Shown in pieces: positions 40,901 to 55,900 of a stretch of DNA of 64,000 nucleotides (position 1 is its first letter; the number at the start of each line of letters is the position of its first letter). The stretch comes from Acanthaster planci. Its lineage: Eukaryota; Echinodermata; Asteroidea; Valvatida; Acanthasteridae. The DNA lies in the NCBI RefSeq assembly GCF_001949145.1, contig NW_019091362.1:9911664-9975663 (forward strand). The letters are read 5' to 3'. Below the pieces are notes generated by a model that saw only the letters and a program-made list of their open reading frames with translations, was not told the DNA's origin and did not search any database. The position numbers and the translations under genes were made by a program.

Positions 40901-43900
40901 CGTTTGTTTGATGACCAGTTAATGAGAGACAAATTGAACAGCAAACCAGACAAGATATCACCACTGAGGTTAACTTGTACTCATTTTGATTCTTTTGGAG
41001 ATGTGCCCTGCCCTTTCCTCTGTTATTTTTATGGAAATTCTCTCCTGAGCCTTTGTGGTTCAATGGGGTGCGTTTATCTCCAGTTTCCTTGGTATGAAAT
41101 AACTAAGAATGTTTGTGCTCTCCCCTGGAAGGGATACCAGTCCAACACAGGTTGCTCTCCAGCTAATGCCGGTGCCCATTTCTAGTCATGGATGGAGAGA
41201 GGTAAGCGGGGTTCAGTGGCTTGCCTAAGACCCGCAACCGTTAGAGCCAGCGGCTGGATTTGAAACCCCTGACCCTCTGATCATGAGTCACGAAACCTAA
41301 ACCCTCAGCTGCATTCACTTATTCTGTCGTTATTGCAGGTCCGCCTGACATCCGACCAAGTCAGCGGTACTGCCGAAGGGACCAACCTGTGGTCTGCCGA
41401 AGTCAAGCTTTCCCAAGACAATCCCCTTGACCCAGGCACAGAATTCCTAGCAGCCACGCCAGCCACCTTCATCGGCAATGACGCCAACACCATGCTTGGA
41501 CCAGGCCAGACAGTGGCACTACGCCTCAGGGCTGACCTCAACCTGACAGGCATAGCATGTTCGGATGTTCGGTACCTGGTGGTCAACATCACCAACCCCA
41601 ACGCTGACCCTGAATTCAGCCTGCAATGGAGAGACGGTCTGGATTTTGTCGTCATCTCGCAGTCCTTCACATGCTCTGGTAAGGCCAAGTTCCTTGTGTG
41701 AAAAGTTGTACTTCTTACTAGGTTAAAAACCTTATCATATAAGCTTGCAAAATACGGCCTAAAACAAATAAGTAATGAAACATTTAATTGTTTTCAAATT
41801 CTGAAGTCTGGTTTTGAATTCTGGTTTCTGAGGTTGTAAAATGAAAAGTCTACAGATCAATGCCACTCTGACATTGCACTGAGTGGGAGGGACAAAATCA
41901 GTCTGATCAACTAGATATGCCATCATGCAGTCCAACTCTTCAGTTCAGGGGTAGATATTATTGATATAGAGGTGCCCACTGATAATTTAAAGCAGTCTGT
42001 AATATTGATCACTGATCACAGTTTTTAACAGGTGCTGTATTGTAACTTTATCCAGAGCAAGACAGACCAGTTTAAAGTCGTGTCCTGCGAATTTCAATAT
42101 TTGTATATTTGATCAAAGGCAGATTTACACAGAGGCAGATTGTACTCTGTTTTTCCAATCTTTTAGGTGTGTATCTAGAAACGTCCAGCTTGGCTGTCTC
42201 AGATGGGTTCCCACTGAAAGAGCTGGCTCCCTCTAACAATGTGACGTTTACCATTGGTATTCGGGTCCCTCCACAATCTGCCACTGTGACCGGGGACAAT
42301 TTGTGGAAAGTTAGAGCTTTTGTCTCTCCCAATTCTAACGGTGATGGCACCCCAGAGGTAAGAGCAAAACATAAACCAGAACAAAGCAATATACAAGAGT
42401 AAATATTCTATACATGTGACCTGCTGTGTCAAAATAGTAAATAAGTTGCTGGAGCCACTTTTGGGTGCGTGATGACATGTGTCTGGAAATATGAAACGAG
42501 ACAGCAATTAATTAAACAAGGGCCAATAAAAATTATGGGATTGTTATTGTAATAATTTCTACAGTGTGTGCATTGATAAGAATGAAGAGTGTTTGAGAGG
42601 CAAAATTTTGTTGTGTTCAGCTCCAGGGATGGGGCCTTGTACACTTGCTGATATGAGTCTAATCCTCATTGGCTTCCATTGACATGTTTTTACAGAAAAC
42701 AATAATATATAGCAAACAATATGAGTTTGTTGAGTTTGCCTTTTCTTTGTCATCTCTTTCTAAAATAATGTAATGCTCTTAAAATTTTGGGGGCATGTTT
42801 TGCAGGATGAAAAGAGGGAGGCCAAATTGACCTCTGCCCAGGGAGCAGTCCCTATTGTCGCCAATGCTGTCAGCAGCCTCGTCGGTGTAGAGGTAAGCCT
42901 GGACGCAACAGGAAAGTATTGCGCAGACATGACCCATCTGTGTGTGGAGGTGTGGCGTGGTGACTCTGCCCAGCCTTACTACAACATTGAATCGCCGGCC
43001 AGCCAGGCTGACCTTCGAATATGTCGACCGACCCAGTGCAATGGTGAGTGCATTTTGACCTTTTAAATAGGAATATACAGAAATTAACAAAGAATTGATT
43101 TTTAATGGTGGTTGCATGATGGACCATTTCAAGACTTCACCAAAAGTCAAAAAGTTTCATGAAGTTTTGTTTTTTACTATTTGCTTTTGATTATCAGATC
43201 AAGATTATTCGCAGAGCACTTTGCTTTCGTTAAATGAGGAATTTGAATAACAATCAAAACAATCGCAATTCTGAACTTGATGGGACTCTCGCAATACCCA
43301 ATTTGTGGCCCAAAGTGCATTGAGACTGACACCCGTTTCTCTGACAGGCACTTTTACATGTCAATAGTCAAGGGACACATCCAAGATGGTGCTGCCATCT
43401 TCTGAATATATGGCGCTGCCATCTTCTGAATACCTTTGGGCATGTATAACTTTCTTGGCAGGTGTCCAAATCATGATGGTGACACCAACCATTAAGACTG
43501 CTGCTCCGCTCATCGAAATGAGGCCAGATCAGGAGGTCCAGCTTGACCTCAATGTAACGGCTACCCCGACCAGTGCTGGCATCGATGGAGACAATTTATG
43601 GGCGGCCACTGTCTTTGTGAACTCCCAGCTGGATGGTTCAGGCACCAGGTAAATCTGGACTGATGTCAAGAGATCATGATCTCAACTTTTCAGCACCCCG
43701 ACCCGCCCTCAGCATTAAGTCTATCAAATTTCAAAGGCAAAAATGCCTCACTTTAGTTTTGATATCTGCTACATATTTTGTGTCTTTCTCTATACTCCAC
43801 GGTGATGAACATGAAGTCTAATTATATTTTATTTCAAAGTTTTCATTCTCTTGAAGCAGCTGAATGCCCTTGCAGTTTTTTAGTTCCTCAGATTCCCCAA

Positions 43901-46900
43901 GGAGATATCTCAGCATAAAAAAGGGGTGTTTGCTAGAATGTTCTGTTACAAGGTACTTATTGTACCAGTTCCTTGTATCCCATGGAATTTACCTAGAAAC
44001 TTGTCATGTGATATTTGTCTCTGTCCCAGAAATAGTTCAGGGCAATAAGTTCAACCGTCCCTTGCCTGTTTAATTAGATAAATCAGAGATATATTTTCAT
44101 TGGGACATTTTTTTTTCAAGAATGAAAATCAGTCTTTTCAGTTGAGTCTCCTGGGCAAGATCTTCTTCTCAGGAGTATTCACTTACAACCAGACTATACT
44201 GAGCCATTGCTTGGAAGTAAACTTTTAGAGTACCTCATGCTTCTCATTGAAATTTATAGGCCAATTGATTTCGGGTGATAATGCCGCATGCGTCTCTGTA
44301 GTGTTATACAACTGCTGTCCTCCATTGATTTGGCGTGATAATGCCACACCTGCCTCTGTAGTGTTATATGATTGCTATCCTGCATCTTCTTTTCAATCTC
44401 TAGGTACTCGGTCAAAGAGGCTGTTATTGATCCCTCAGTGAGGAATAGAGATCTGGTTCCGGGTGTCGTACTCACCTTGGACAACCTGGTTGCCAACATG
44501 GACTTCACTGGTGTCTCCTGCAGCCAGATGCGGTACATCTGCGTGACGCTGAAAGAGAGCGACCAAGCCCAGCCGGCCTTCAATCTGACTGGGGGCAACG
44601 GTCTGACCAGCTGCGTTGAGACAAACTGCATCAGTGAGTCCCCTCATCCTGTTACAGTCGTAAACCTTTGTGGTGCAGCTATCATACTAGTTCACACACA
44701 TCCACTTTACAACTTTAATTACAAAATGAGTAGGCCGGAGTTCACAAAATCAAATGCCACATCGGTCAGTGTCATTCATCTTGGTGGCAGAAGCAAAAAT
44801 TTCAAACTTTAGAATCTGGTCTGCATTTGTAGTTCCCGAAACCTGAGCTTTGCGGTATATTCTTTGTTTTTGGCAAGTTTGTTCGTTGGCAGGGAAACCT
44901 GAAGTGTATGCAATATATAAACCGTATAGCATTTGTTCAGTACATTGAAAGCATGATAATTTTGCAGATCAGGAGTATTTGCTCGATTGTACTGTATCTG
45001 CAAAGTGTTGTTCACTGCAGAGGTAAAATTCCCTCCTGAGTCCAGTCTCTCATTATCTCTAAGCTCCTCATGCTGTGCTGCATCAAACCTTCATAACGGG
45101 AGGTTTTTCTCTGGGATAATGTCATAAACCTGATGAGAGCCCAGTGCAACCCCATGTCATTCACTTGTGTCCAATAGGTGTTGCCATAGCGTCCGGTACG
45201 TTGTCCCTGGTTTCTAATGAGGTCCTGGAACGTGACGACTTGGCGTCCTTCACACTGGATGTCTCATTTAACCCCTGGACCAACAGTCGCAGCCTGCAAG
45301 AGGATGACAGCTGGACCCTGTATGCCCACACCACTGACCGGGGCGACGGGCTGGGTACAGCGTACACCATCAACCAGGTGGCCCTGACCAGTGCCCAGCA
45401 AGACCAGGCCGTAGCTGTGGGCACGCCGCTGGCCTTCAACGGCCGGGATGTGACCCTGGACGTATCCACACAGAGGTGCAATACCACCACACATCTGTGC
45501 GTGATGCTGGGTACCCAAACGGGTGTGTCCTTTGTGCTGGGGGGATACCCAAGCCCTGCCAGTCTGGTAGCCTGTGCTGAGCTCCTTTGCTCTCGTGAGT
45601 TTCATTCGACATCTCCTAAGCTTTGAGTTATTTCCCTATTAAGTGGCACAACTATAGAGTTCTAGATGCAAAAGAAGTCCCAAAAACCAGATCATATCTT
45701 CAAGCAATTGTTATATTTTGAAGTTTAATATGGGTGTGTAAAATGGCAGTGATTATAATATGGGTTATATGTTGTTCTCCTTTTTTTCTAATATCCTGAT
45801 TAAACAAATTACAGCAAAGGAAGTTGTGCTGACGGCAGTTGAAGTGACGGAACAACTTATCAGAGTAGAATTCACCGAGGCCTTCGGGGACTTTGACCTG
45901 TATGTCCTGACCTACTCACCCAGAGATGGCATCACCACTTCACCCTTCTCCATCCCACGGAACTTGCCGCGATCACTGGACTTCAACCAGCTGACGCCTG
46001 GCCAAGAGTACACTATCCAACTGATGCTTAGAGATGGCAGTGATGACAAGGCCGGGCCTTTCACCCTCGTGCAAAGGACAAGTAAGTTGTTTCCACCCCT
46101 GTTGGTGTAGAAAGGGCAGAGCCTGTGGACACAGTTCACACATTCTCTGAACAGCGATGTAAAAGTGAGATGGCAAACATATATCTCTATGTTCTGGTAC
46201 CCACACTGTAGCACCATGGATTTGTGCGCATTTTGATGAAAATTCCCTCTCTTATCCAAATGGATGTAAACCTGAACGTGCTGCATGTCACTGTATGCCC
46301 AGTGCACTGGAAAAACCAAGTTGTAGTGCATCATGGAAAGCATAACGTTGAGACATAGTTTTAATTTTAATAAAAATATCAAAACTTTAAAAAAGTATGA
46401 TTCTTTTGTGGTGCAGAGCTTGGGTTATGTACACAATAAGTAACTGCTGGCAAGCTTGACACAGGTTTAGCTGTAAAAAGGAAACATGGAGCCAGCTGTA
46501 ATTGTAAGGTTTCACAGTGACAGCTGAAAAATATTTTCTGTTGGTAAGAGTTTAATTATGGTACATGTGGGTCGTAAATGCCCTAATGATGATTATTCAA
46601 GAAGGCCATCTCTTCAACTACGTTTAGTCACAGGTTCAATGGCATTTAAAGGGTTGTTGTTTTATTTCTGCTTGTGAGCATGTTATATTTCACTGGCCAA
46701 CTTACCTTGTGTCACCGATACCCTGCAGGGCCAGACCGAGTCATCCTTCAACTGGACAGTGTCACCTCCTCCGAGCTCAGTGTCTCATGGGACGAGGCCA
46801 TAGGGGTCTTTGACCACTACACCCTGGTCCTGGAGCCTGCGGACACTGGCCTCCCCCGCACTCCGCTCAACGTTTTCCCAGTCGAAGACCGCCAGGTCAC

Positions 46901-49900
46901 CTTCACAGGGCTGCTGTCCGCACGCCAGTACAACGTGACCATCTACACGGTCAGCGGAGATGTTAGAAGCTTGCCAAGCTCCGTCATCGCTAACACAGGT
47001 ACAAAAAGAGGAACTCTTCACACCTGTCAAGTAAATAGTCATATAATTGAGACCTCTTTGTTCCATCGCAAGACCAGCAGAACTTTCAGGTCTGAAGAGG
47101 CTAATGTGCTGATGCAAACAAAGTTTGCCGGCAACAGAAGAGAGCTCTAATCAAGTCACAAGCTTTTCAAATGACTTTGCAACAAAAGCATTCTTGTGAA
47201 ATGTTTCACCCTGTCACTGGTGGCCGGTCTTTGCTCTGGTCTTGTGACTATATCTGAGCTACAACACTGGCCACTGAGACTGATATGTTTGGCTTCAGGC
47301 AGTGACAGTAAATGTAAGACGTTTGGAATAATTTTCTCATATTTTCATCGGCCATGCAAAAGGGGATTGAAATCAATTTAAATTAAGTAAACTCACTGGC
47401 CCTTTTTTTACATAGAAATTGGCAAAAGGCTATCTTTGATATTGTGAAAAGAAAACTTGGTTATCAAGCAAAATTAATAACTTGGTATCAGAGAAATTTT
47501 TCTGTGGCATGCTTATGGAGGACTTGTACAAATGTTCTACCTTGACTCCGCGACGTGCCATAGCTAGTCATAAATAGCTGATCATGGCATTGCAATGGAG
47601 TGTTAAATCTCATACAGAGGGACTAATCTTGCATTTATGGCATTCACTGACCATGATATCTTGTTGTTTTTAAAATTCAGAATGTTATACCAAAATGATA
47701 ATGTGTTGTTGGTCCATTGTAAATTAAACCGTGCAAGTGGTTACTTTTTGTTGGTTTTTATTATATCTAATGCACAATGTGGACATCACGATGTAAAATT
47801 TGAATTTGACACCTGCAGCCAACTGCATTAATTGTTTAGATCAATATCAGATGCAGTTGAGAGTATTTTACTTCCCCCCTCCTCTCCCCCTCTGCCATTC
47901 CCCCCCCCATACAGACCCATCTACCCCCGTCCTCACCAGCACTGATAGGGACGAGACCAGCGTGAACTTGGAGTGGTTCATCCCTGGTGGATCGGTGGTG
48001 GACCAGTTTGAAATCCGCCACCAGCCCACCGATGGCATGCCCCAGCCAATCCTCCTTCCCGGCCAGACAGTCCGGGCCACTCTGGAGAACCTGACACCCG
48101 GCCGCCGCTACGTCTTCTCCCTGGTAGCAGTGTCCAACATTGGCGGCCTGGTGGAGATACGCAGCATGCCAGCTGAGATCTCAGTCCAATTGTGTAAGTT
48201 GCATCTTCTCTTTTGTCTTCAGCTCATTTCGTTTCTTTCTTTTTTCCGTCTTCTCAGTTCACGAAAGTAGGCCAGTTCTAAAGTTTTCTCAGAACTCTTT
48301 TCAGTGAGCAAATATTGAGTTCACAATTTGAGCAGAAATCCCGTCGTCATGGACAGTATCTTCCTGGACAGTAATTTCATTTGTCAGCAAAAGCATTGCT
48401 GACTTTTAGCATTTAAAAAGTGCAGTCTTTTTCTTAAATCAACTAAAAGAGATGTCAAATAGATTTCATAATAAAAGAAGTAAAGATTTTCAAAAATTTT
48501 CTAAACAGTTATTGTCCGAGTCCTTTAACCTTTGGAATGCAGCACATCCTGAAATTAAAAACAACCTTTTTTGCTCACTTCTTTTCTCAATTTATACACA
48601 AAATGGACCTTGTTGAACTTGGCAGATCTGGTGAGGTTTTTGTTGACCATTTCCATTGTGAATACTGTCATCTGTTGATTACTTTAGGGTTTTCACTTTT
48701 ATTTCTGGTTGTCAGTGCCAATGGCTCCAGCAGAAATCACTTACCAGGACACCACAGAGACATCCATCCGGATCCAGTGGCCTGGCGCGGTGGGTGAGGT
48801 GGACTACTACACGGTGGCCTTCAGCCCCTCGATGGCCCTGGCCCAGAGAGTAGAGGCAAATTCCCCCCGGGAGCTGGTGTACCAGGGGCTGGATGAGGCC
48901 AGCGAGTACACAGTGACCATCACCACCCACGTTTCTGCAATTAATGGGGACCTGGTCAGCTCGCCGGTCACCCGCATAGTCTACACACGTAAGTCCAGGA
49001 CGGTTTTTCTTTTTGGAGCGTGCAGTTGCTCTTCAGCATGGCTTATCAATTTCTTTTTCAGTTTCACTCCTCCAACGCTCTTGATATTATGGTACTCAAG
49101 TCTTGTCCCTCATCCGAATTTCAAAACTTGTATGTTATATTGCTAGTGATGAGGACTTAAAAATGTTGTACTATTCAAATCCTTCTGCTTGTTAAGAGGA
49201 AATGTATTGGTGCAATCTTCAGTTTTCTGATTGCTGAAGATAAATGGTTGGACAGTTGCTTGAAATCGTCAACAATTTGTAAAGGAAATGTCGTATTATC
49301 CGGCCGTGCCGCCGGATAGGTTTCTGCGCCGCAAGTGCAAGGTTCTCACTGATACGACCGCGATTAACAGACGACGACACTGTCTCTGTTGTTTACTCTA
49401 CAACTGACGGAATCTTTATAGAAGCTCTCCTCAATAAATAGGGTTAACAGACTGATTGGATGGTATATGGGTCGACAGGCCGACGGACGGACAGACCCCT
49501 GGATATGCTAACTTGGCTTCTCTCCTACTACTGGCTACATCTGCCTCAACACAATTCAACACAGATGCCACTTGAGCCCATATGGCTACTGTGTAGACTC
49601 GAGTGTCGGGCTGTTGACCAGTGGTCTGCTGGGTGGTGGTGCAGACTGAATTCTGACCCCGAAATAGGCCCTTAAATGCCTGTTATAGTCTCTTGATGGA
49701 CATTTCCATCAAGACTATGATTGGTCACTTGCAAGTTTGACCAACCCTTCCTCAAAGTTTGATTTGCATATAAGCTTCCCCATTGGTCAAATCTTTGAAG
49801 GTTCATTGTGTAACTCTGCTAATCAGCAGGATCAGCAGATTTTCTCACAGGGTCCAACAACCTGCAACCTCCAATTTGATGAATCTCCCAAAGAATGAAA

Positions 49901-52900
49901 ACCGGCATTCTGTTTCTAAAAATACTTGGTCAGGACTGTGGGAAAGTTCCCCTAAAACAATGGACTGGGTTAGGAAGTGAGGTAAACATCATGACCTCCA
50001 CCATTGCATACCACAGATAGTTCCGTTTGGGTTGCATAAGGTTGGAAATTATCCCGGGAACGAGGGGAGCAGAATAAGAAACGTAAGATATTGAACCCAC
50101 ACAAATTATACATTTTTCCATTTCCTGACAGAAACAAGGCGAGTTAGCCAACCCATCATAGTTTCTTGGATTTCCTCAAATTTTTGTTTCTCGCCTCATC
50201 AGGGCCCTAGTATGAACTTGCTTAATTATCTTATTGCTATTGTATCCAGTTCCATATCCGCCTGGCCCACTGAGCATCGTCCAAGTAACTACGACAACCA
50301 TCGAATTCCAGTGGCAGGATGCAACCGGCCCCCGGGATGGCTACGAGGTGACCTTCACCCCCAATGAGCCCGAATTTGTCCCCCAGTCGCCCTACTTCAC
50401 AACGGGCACCACCATGTTGCTGACAAACATTAAGCCCCACGTGACCCTGGACTTTGCAGTCCGCACAAAAATAGGGGATGTGGTCAGCCGTGCTCAGGAG
50501 CTCAGACAGAGGACATTCCCAACCTGTGAGTTTTGCAATACTTTACAACTTTAGTATAATAGTCTTCTAAAAAGGTGCTGCACAAATAATAAATTATAAT
50601 GTTCATTTTTCAAGTTTGTATGGTTTCGAAGCCATAAATAAATGTCTATATTCTCATCTCCAAAGTAATGTTTTCAAGTAAAGCAAGCTTCTCAGTATGG
50701 AACTGGTAGACAGTCTGGTATTGCTTAATTGCCAAATACAAGGTTTATTGGTAAGAATAGCATTGCAAACATGTGACCCAACTTTCAACTGAATGTGCAC
50801 ACACTCATTGCATTTTTGAGTGAAACTTAACATTGATATTGGGGCATGGTGATGTTGCTCTAACATTGACAAGCATTTTTTCATGCTGAGCCAAGCTTGC
50901 AGGCCAATCCAAGTGAAGGACACCTTGGATTTGTAAACGTTGGTTGGACCATATTCAATTGATGACAGTAACTTGGCTAGCTATTGATGACACTGTCATA
51001 CTACAACTATAAAGGCTGAAGTGCAACATTGAGTGGTGGCCAACATCTTGTCATGGATCCTAATCAAGTAACTGAAGAATAAAGCAATGTTTGACTTGAA
51101 TTCTCTTAAACAGTGCCTGGTCAAGTAAGAGACTTCGAAATCACCAGCTTCGACTCAGACAACATCCAGATTGCCTTCAAGGTACCTGAAGACCCCAATG
51201 GTCTCATCTTGGCCTACCTAGTGTCTGTCGAAGGAACCAAACCGGTACGTTCCTGAAGCCCTTTCAAATGATCCCTTAAGCAATGAAACCCTAGCTGATA
51301 TCACCACAGGAATAGGTTTTTCTGACATGAAGGTGTAGTAGTATTCTGAATATTAAAAATGACTGAGTTTTTTGTAATTGGGACAGAAATATATTTGAAG
51401 TCGATTTTATTTTGAAAAATGATTACCCAAACTGACTTTACTTGTTCACTTTTTGTGTTTTGTGTAGCATTTTAGCGTTATTACTTAGCACAAAAATGTT
51501 TAGCATTTTCAGTGAGATACTGAGCTCACTTCTTTTTCAAATTAAATGTTACTGGATGCAACGTTTGATTTCCTACATTTTCTTTTAAAGCTTTCACCCT
51601 TCGTAAACCTTCCACAAAAATGGGATAAATGTTAAGTGCTGGACTTTTTTGGCAGCATGCAGACTGTCAACATTTGTGTCCTCAAAATTGTAGTTTGCAG
51701 ATATACTGCTCAGTCATAAAATGGAAGATCCCACTTTTTTCAGGGTGAGCCAAGCGAGTCTGCCTTCCAGACCATCACGGCCCTTCCCAACGACATTCAG
51801 TTTGAAGAAGTCATCTCTCCTCTCAAGGCTGGCTTCACATACACTCTGTCGGTCAGTAGAACCCATGACAAAATGATAATAACATGTAATCTTTTCAATT
51901 CTGCAAGATCACAATTGTCATTCAGCCAGTTCTACATGCATGCCATATGAAGCTCACTCTGGGTTGCTGATTTATACACATTTTGCAGCAAGCACGCTAA
52001 CAGAGCTGTTGTTTAAACCCAGTATCAAACCCTAGACTGAACAAGTCCCGTTTACTGTGGACAAGTGAAACTGAAGTCTGTGCATGTACATCCAATTCCT
52101 TGTCTTGGCTCGTGAATTATGCTGATGCACCCAACAGGACAGGGTCAGCCAATGAAGAAGTAACTGACTTGTCTGTCTCATCCTAATTCTGAGACGGGGC
52201 CAAGTATCTTGAAATCAAAACTGAGAAACTGCTTGTCCAAAATTTTGAACTGTCATTTAACATAGTGGAAATATATATTGCTTGGATGAGAGCAGTCAGG
52301 TTGTACAATCAGGTACCTGTTGAACCCTTGTGACGAAAGATGACGTTTGTGCACAGATGTCATTTTTTCCCCTGTAATGTGACACAGCAGAAGTCATCTT
52401 TCTTCTGTGGCCTTTTGGAAATTAAATGTATTGACCATTGCTGCTAACTACGGCTGAGTCCATTTTGGCATCAACAGATCGATGCGGCTTTGCTAACTTC
52501 TCACTTGCTGATTGAAAAATAAACATCAGACCTTCCCCTTTTATTTTGGTTTTGGTCAGATCCAAGCCACAAATACGGAGGGATCTGGTGAACCAGTGGT
52601 GCTTAATCCAGTCACACTGCCCATCAAAGGTAGGAAATGGTTAAAGTATCCGGGCTCTCTTGATTTCACCCTTTTTATTCTGGGAGGGGAACGTAGGACC
52701 TCAAGTTAGAACTCAGTTTGAGCTGTCTGCCTACATTCAGACCTTGAGTCAGTTTATGATGGCATTCGTTATATGTGAAACAATTTTAAATGTCTGTTAA
52801 ATTCATAAACTTTTCATACCAAGTTTACGACTGACCACTGAGGGTATCACTTAAAGAGATTTTTTGCTTGAATAGTTCCTTCCTTGTTTCATTTATTCAC

Positions 52901-55900
52901 TCTCATTGTTCAATAATGTATTTTCAGTTGTACCAGGAACACTAGACCAAATTTGGTTTTTACTTAACACCATTGCATTCAGAATGATATTGAAGCAGTT
53001 TCACTTAAATGACAATAATTGGCATGGAAATTTAAACATGTTACATTTAATTCCATATTTTATGCCACTTGCTCTTTCCTCAGTTATATAATGGCATTTA
53101 TTACTTATGGTTCAATACCGGGATCAAACTGTTAGCTCCCTGTCCAGCTTTGATATCTCTAGCTTTGTGGCCAAATCAAAGTTTTCCTCTGTTTAGGGGC
53201 AAGAAATGGCCATTATTTTCACTTACAATGTCCCTTGGGTGTGTGTGTAGGTTCATGCATGACCATGCACGACTAATCTCTGTTAAGTCCTATTCATTGT
53301 GCACTAAGTTGACATTTTAGCCACAATAGCCTGTCTTCTGTGCCAAAGAGGGTTGTGCTTCTTGTCGGAGTGGATGGCGTAATATCTCTTTTTGTATTTC
53401 TCAACAGCACCGTACTTCAGTGGCCAGATTTTACCCAATGACCAATTCGTCCTGGCGGTCACTGCCTCCACCGTCACCATCCGCATTCCAAGGTCGCTAT
53501 TCTCGGACCGGAATGGAGTCATCACTTTTTACACCATTCTTGTTGTGCAGGACGGAGGTAAAGTACACAAAAGAATGCAATTATTTAAAAAAGACTTGTA
53601 GAGAACACACATCCCCCTTCACTGAAAAATCATTCTAACCCACTCAGTGTGTATAAATGTAACTGTTTGAGTTAAATTCCTGTTTATCAAGAAATTCCAT
53701 ACAGGAGAGTTTCTGACATTTGAAACCCTGTTCTTTGAGTTTGACATGAAACATGTTTTGGGGTTGCTGTTTACAAATGCCAAAGTGTTGGTAGAGTGCT
53801 GGTTAGTCACTATATCAAACCACCAATTGAACTTAAGGAATAGTAGGGTCTAAAAATGCCAGTATTATGGCTTCAATCACTGGCGGTGGAGGTGGGAAGG
53901 CAGAGGTCAATGGCCTTCCCACTTTTTTGACCTTTGACATGCCCTCCCCCTACTTTTTGCAGGTCCTATAATGCAGTGGGGCTTAATAGATCGGTCTATT
54001 AATGGCTGATGTCTGATGTCTCACAACTGCTCCCCACTTGAAAATCATTCTACCACCATTTGCTTCAAACAAGGGAAATGGAAGACTGGAACTACTAGAA
54101 AGAATATGGCTTTTAAAATTGAGATGCTTTTTTCTTTTCTAAATCATTTGAAATTTGATGTATATATTTTTCAAGCATTGTATGCTATACATCCAATAGT
54201 TAGTCTATATGTCTGGCGTAAACCCTGGATTCTCTTCCATGCACCAGCCAATCAGACGGCAGGTGCTGTCCTTCCAAGCTACCAACAGGTTCGGAACAAT
54301 GACGTCAAGCCCATCTACCAGTCCTCAGAGCCCCTGGACCTGTTCAATGTAGCCGGGCGAAGGCGTCGCCGGCAGGCTGTCACTCCCCAGAGTGTGGACT
54401 TTGTCGTTGGGGAGGAGTCCCCCTGCCCAAACTCCGGCTTCTGTAACGGTCCCCTGGACCCCATCACCCCTTACAGGTGGGTGGTTTTCTCTCGGCCAAC
54501 TTGTGGTCTGTTTGTTTATGACCCTTTGCACACCCACAGGGGCCACTTCAATAATAGTAGGTGATTTCCATTAGTTTCCATGAGACTTTTCTGACCTCAG
54601 GATGCCTGTATGCGTATCAAAAAGTGATGCTGTGCAGGGCTGGAGATTGAACCCGAGTCAACCATGAAAGTTACTTGAATGCACCTAGTTAGAGTTAGAT
54701 TTGTATTAATTCAATGCTGAGAAATCTCACTTTACAAGTTATCTTTATTTTATTATCTTTAATTGTCTGAAAACTGTAACTGTCAAAATTAAACAGAAAA
54801 CACTGTGATCTTGAAAGATTCTGACAAAGGACTTTGATTTAAGATGAACTGCAGCTTAGATCAGTGCAAGAGAAATTTTGCTGCCCACACTATGAACACC
54901 TTGTCAAGAATCCCTTCATTTGTAAAATGATGTTTGCTTATCTTCTGGGCCTCTAAAGTTTCCTTAAGTTTAAACATTTGAGATGTTAGTGCTCATGCCT
55001 ATTTTTAAATCTTTCAAATTTTCAGGATTGCGATTAGAGCCTTCACAGAGAATGGTCTTTACACAGACACCCCTTGGTCTGACGTTATCACAACAAGTAA
55101 GTGTGAATCATGGCTATTTAGTCTGGCACCCCCATCTAAACCACATCGTCCTCCTAAAAAGTAATTAGCCTGAAAGAAGACAATCAGAAAAATGTAGCAT
55201 CAAACAATGAAACTGGCATTTCTGTGACAGAGGAATTATTGAAGTCCAACCAGAGCATAGAAAAATACCTATCTCTGACCCAAAATTTTCTCTCATTTTG
55301 ATAGAAGTTAACATGGCAAAATGACTTCCTCAGGGACACTGAATACCAATTTTTCTCGGTAATGAATTATCAATCGGGCAAACATATTTCTTATATATTT
55401 GACCCAGTACATCGAGATCAGGAATAAGTCAGGAATGAGATATGTCCATGGTCAGAAAGAGAATTTCATAAGCTTTCAAATGGTACACATTACAAGTGTG
55501 TTGATGGTAACCTTTCATACACACATTTCCAAAATATACAGAAACCGCCACATCAATTTTTGCCACATTTTTACCCAAATCCCCACTTTACTCGGCCATT
55601 ATGCAAAACGGCCTCAGCAACTTATTCCTGATTACGATATACCGGGTCACATATTATGCCTAGAAGGTTTACTTCACCTCAGGTATACACAGTAGATGAA
55701 ATTTGTTGTGGAGGCTAATGGCCTGCATAATTATTGGCATATTGTAATATTTTGTTCCGTTTTGTTGTTCACAGCATTTGACCCCTGGGTGTTCGTCTAT
55801 GTTCTCATCCCATTTGCCATCATCATCCTCATTATTGCTTTCATCATGTGTCTCTGCACCTGTCTGGTCAGTGACAGGAGGGACCCACCCCGGAAACAAG

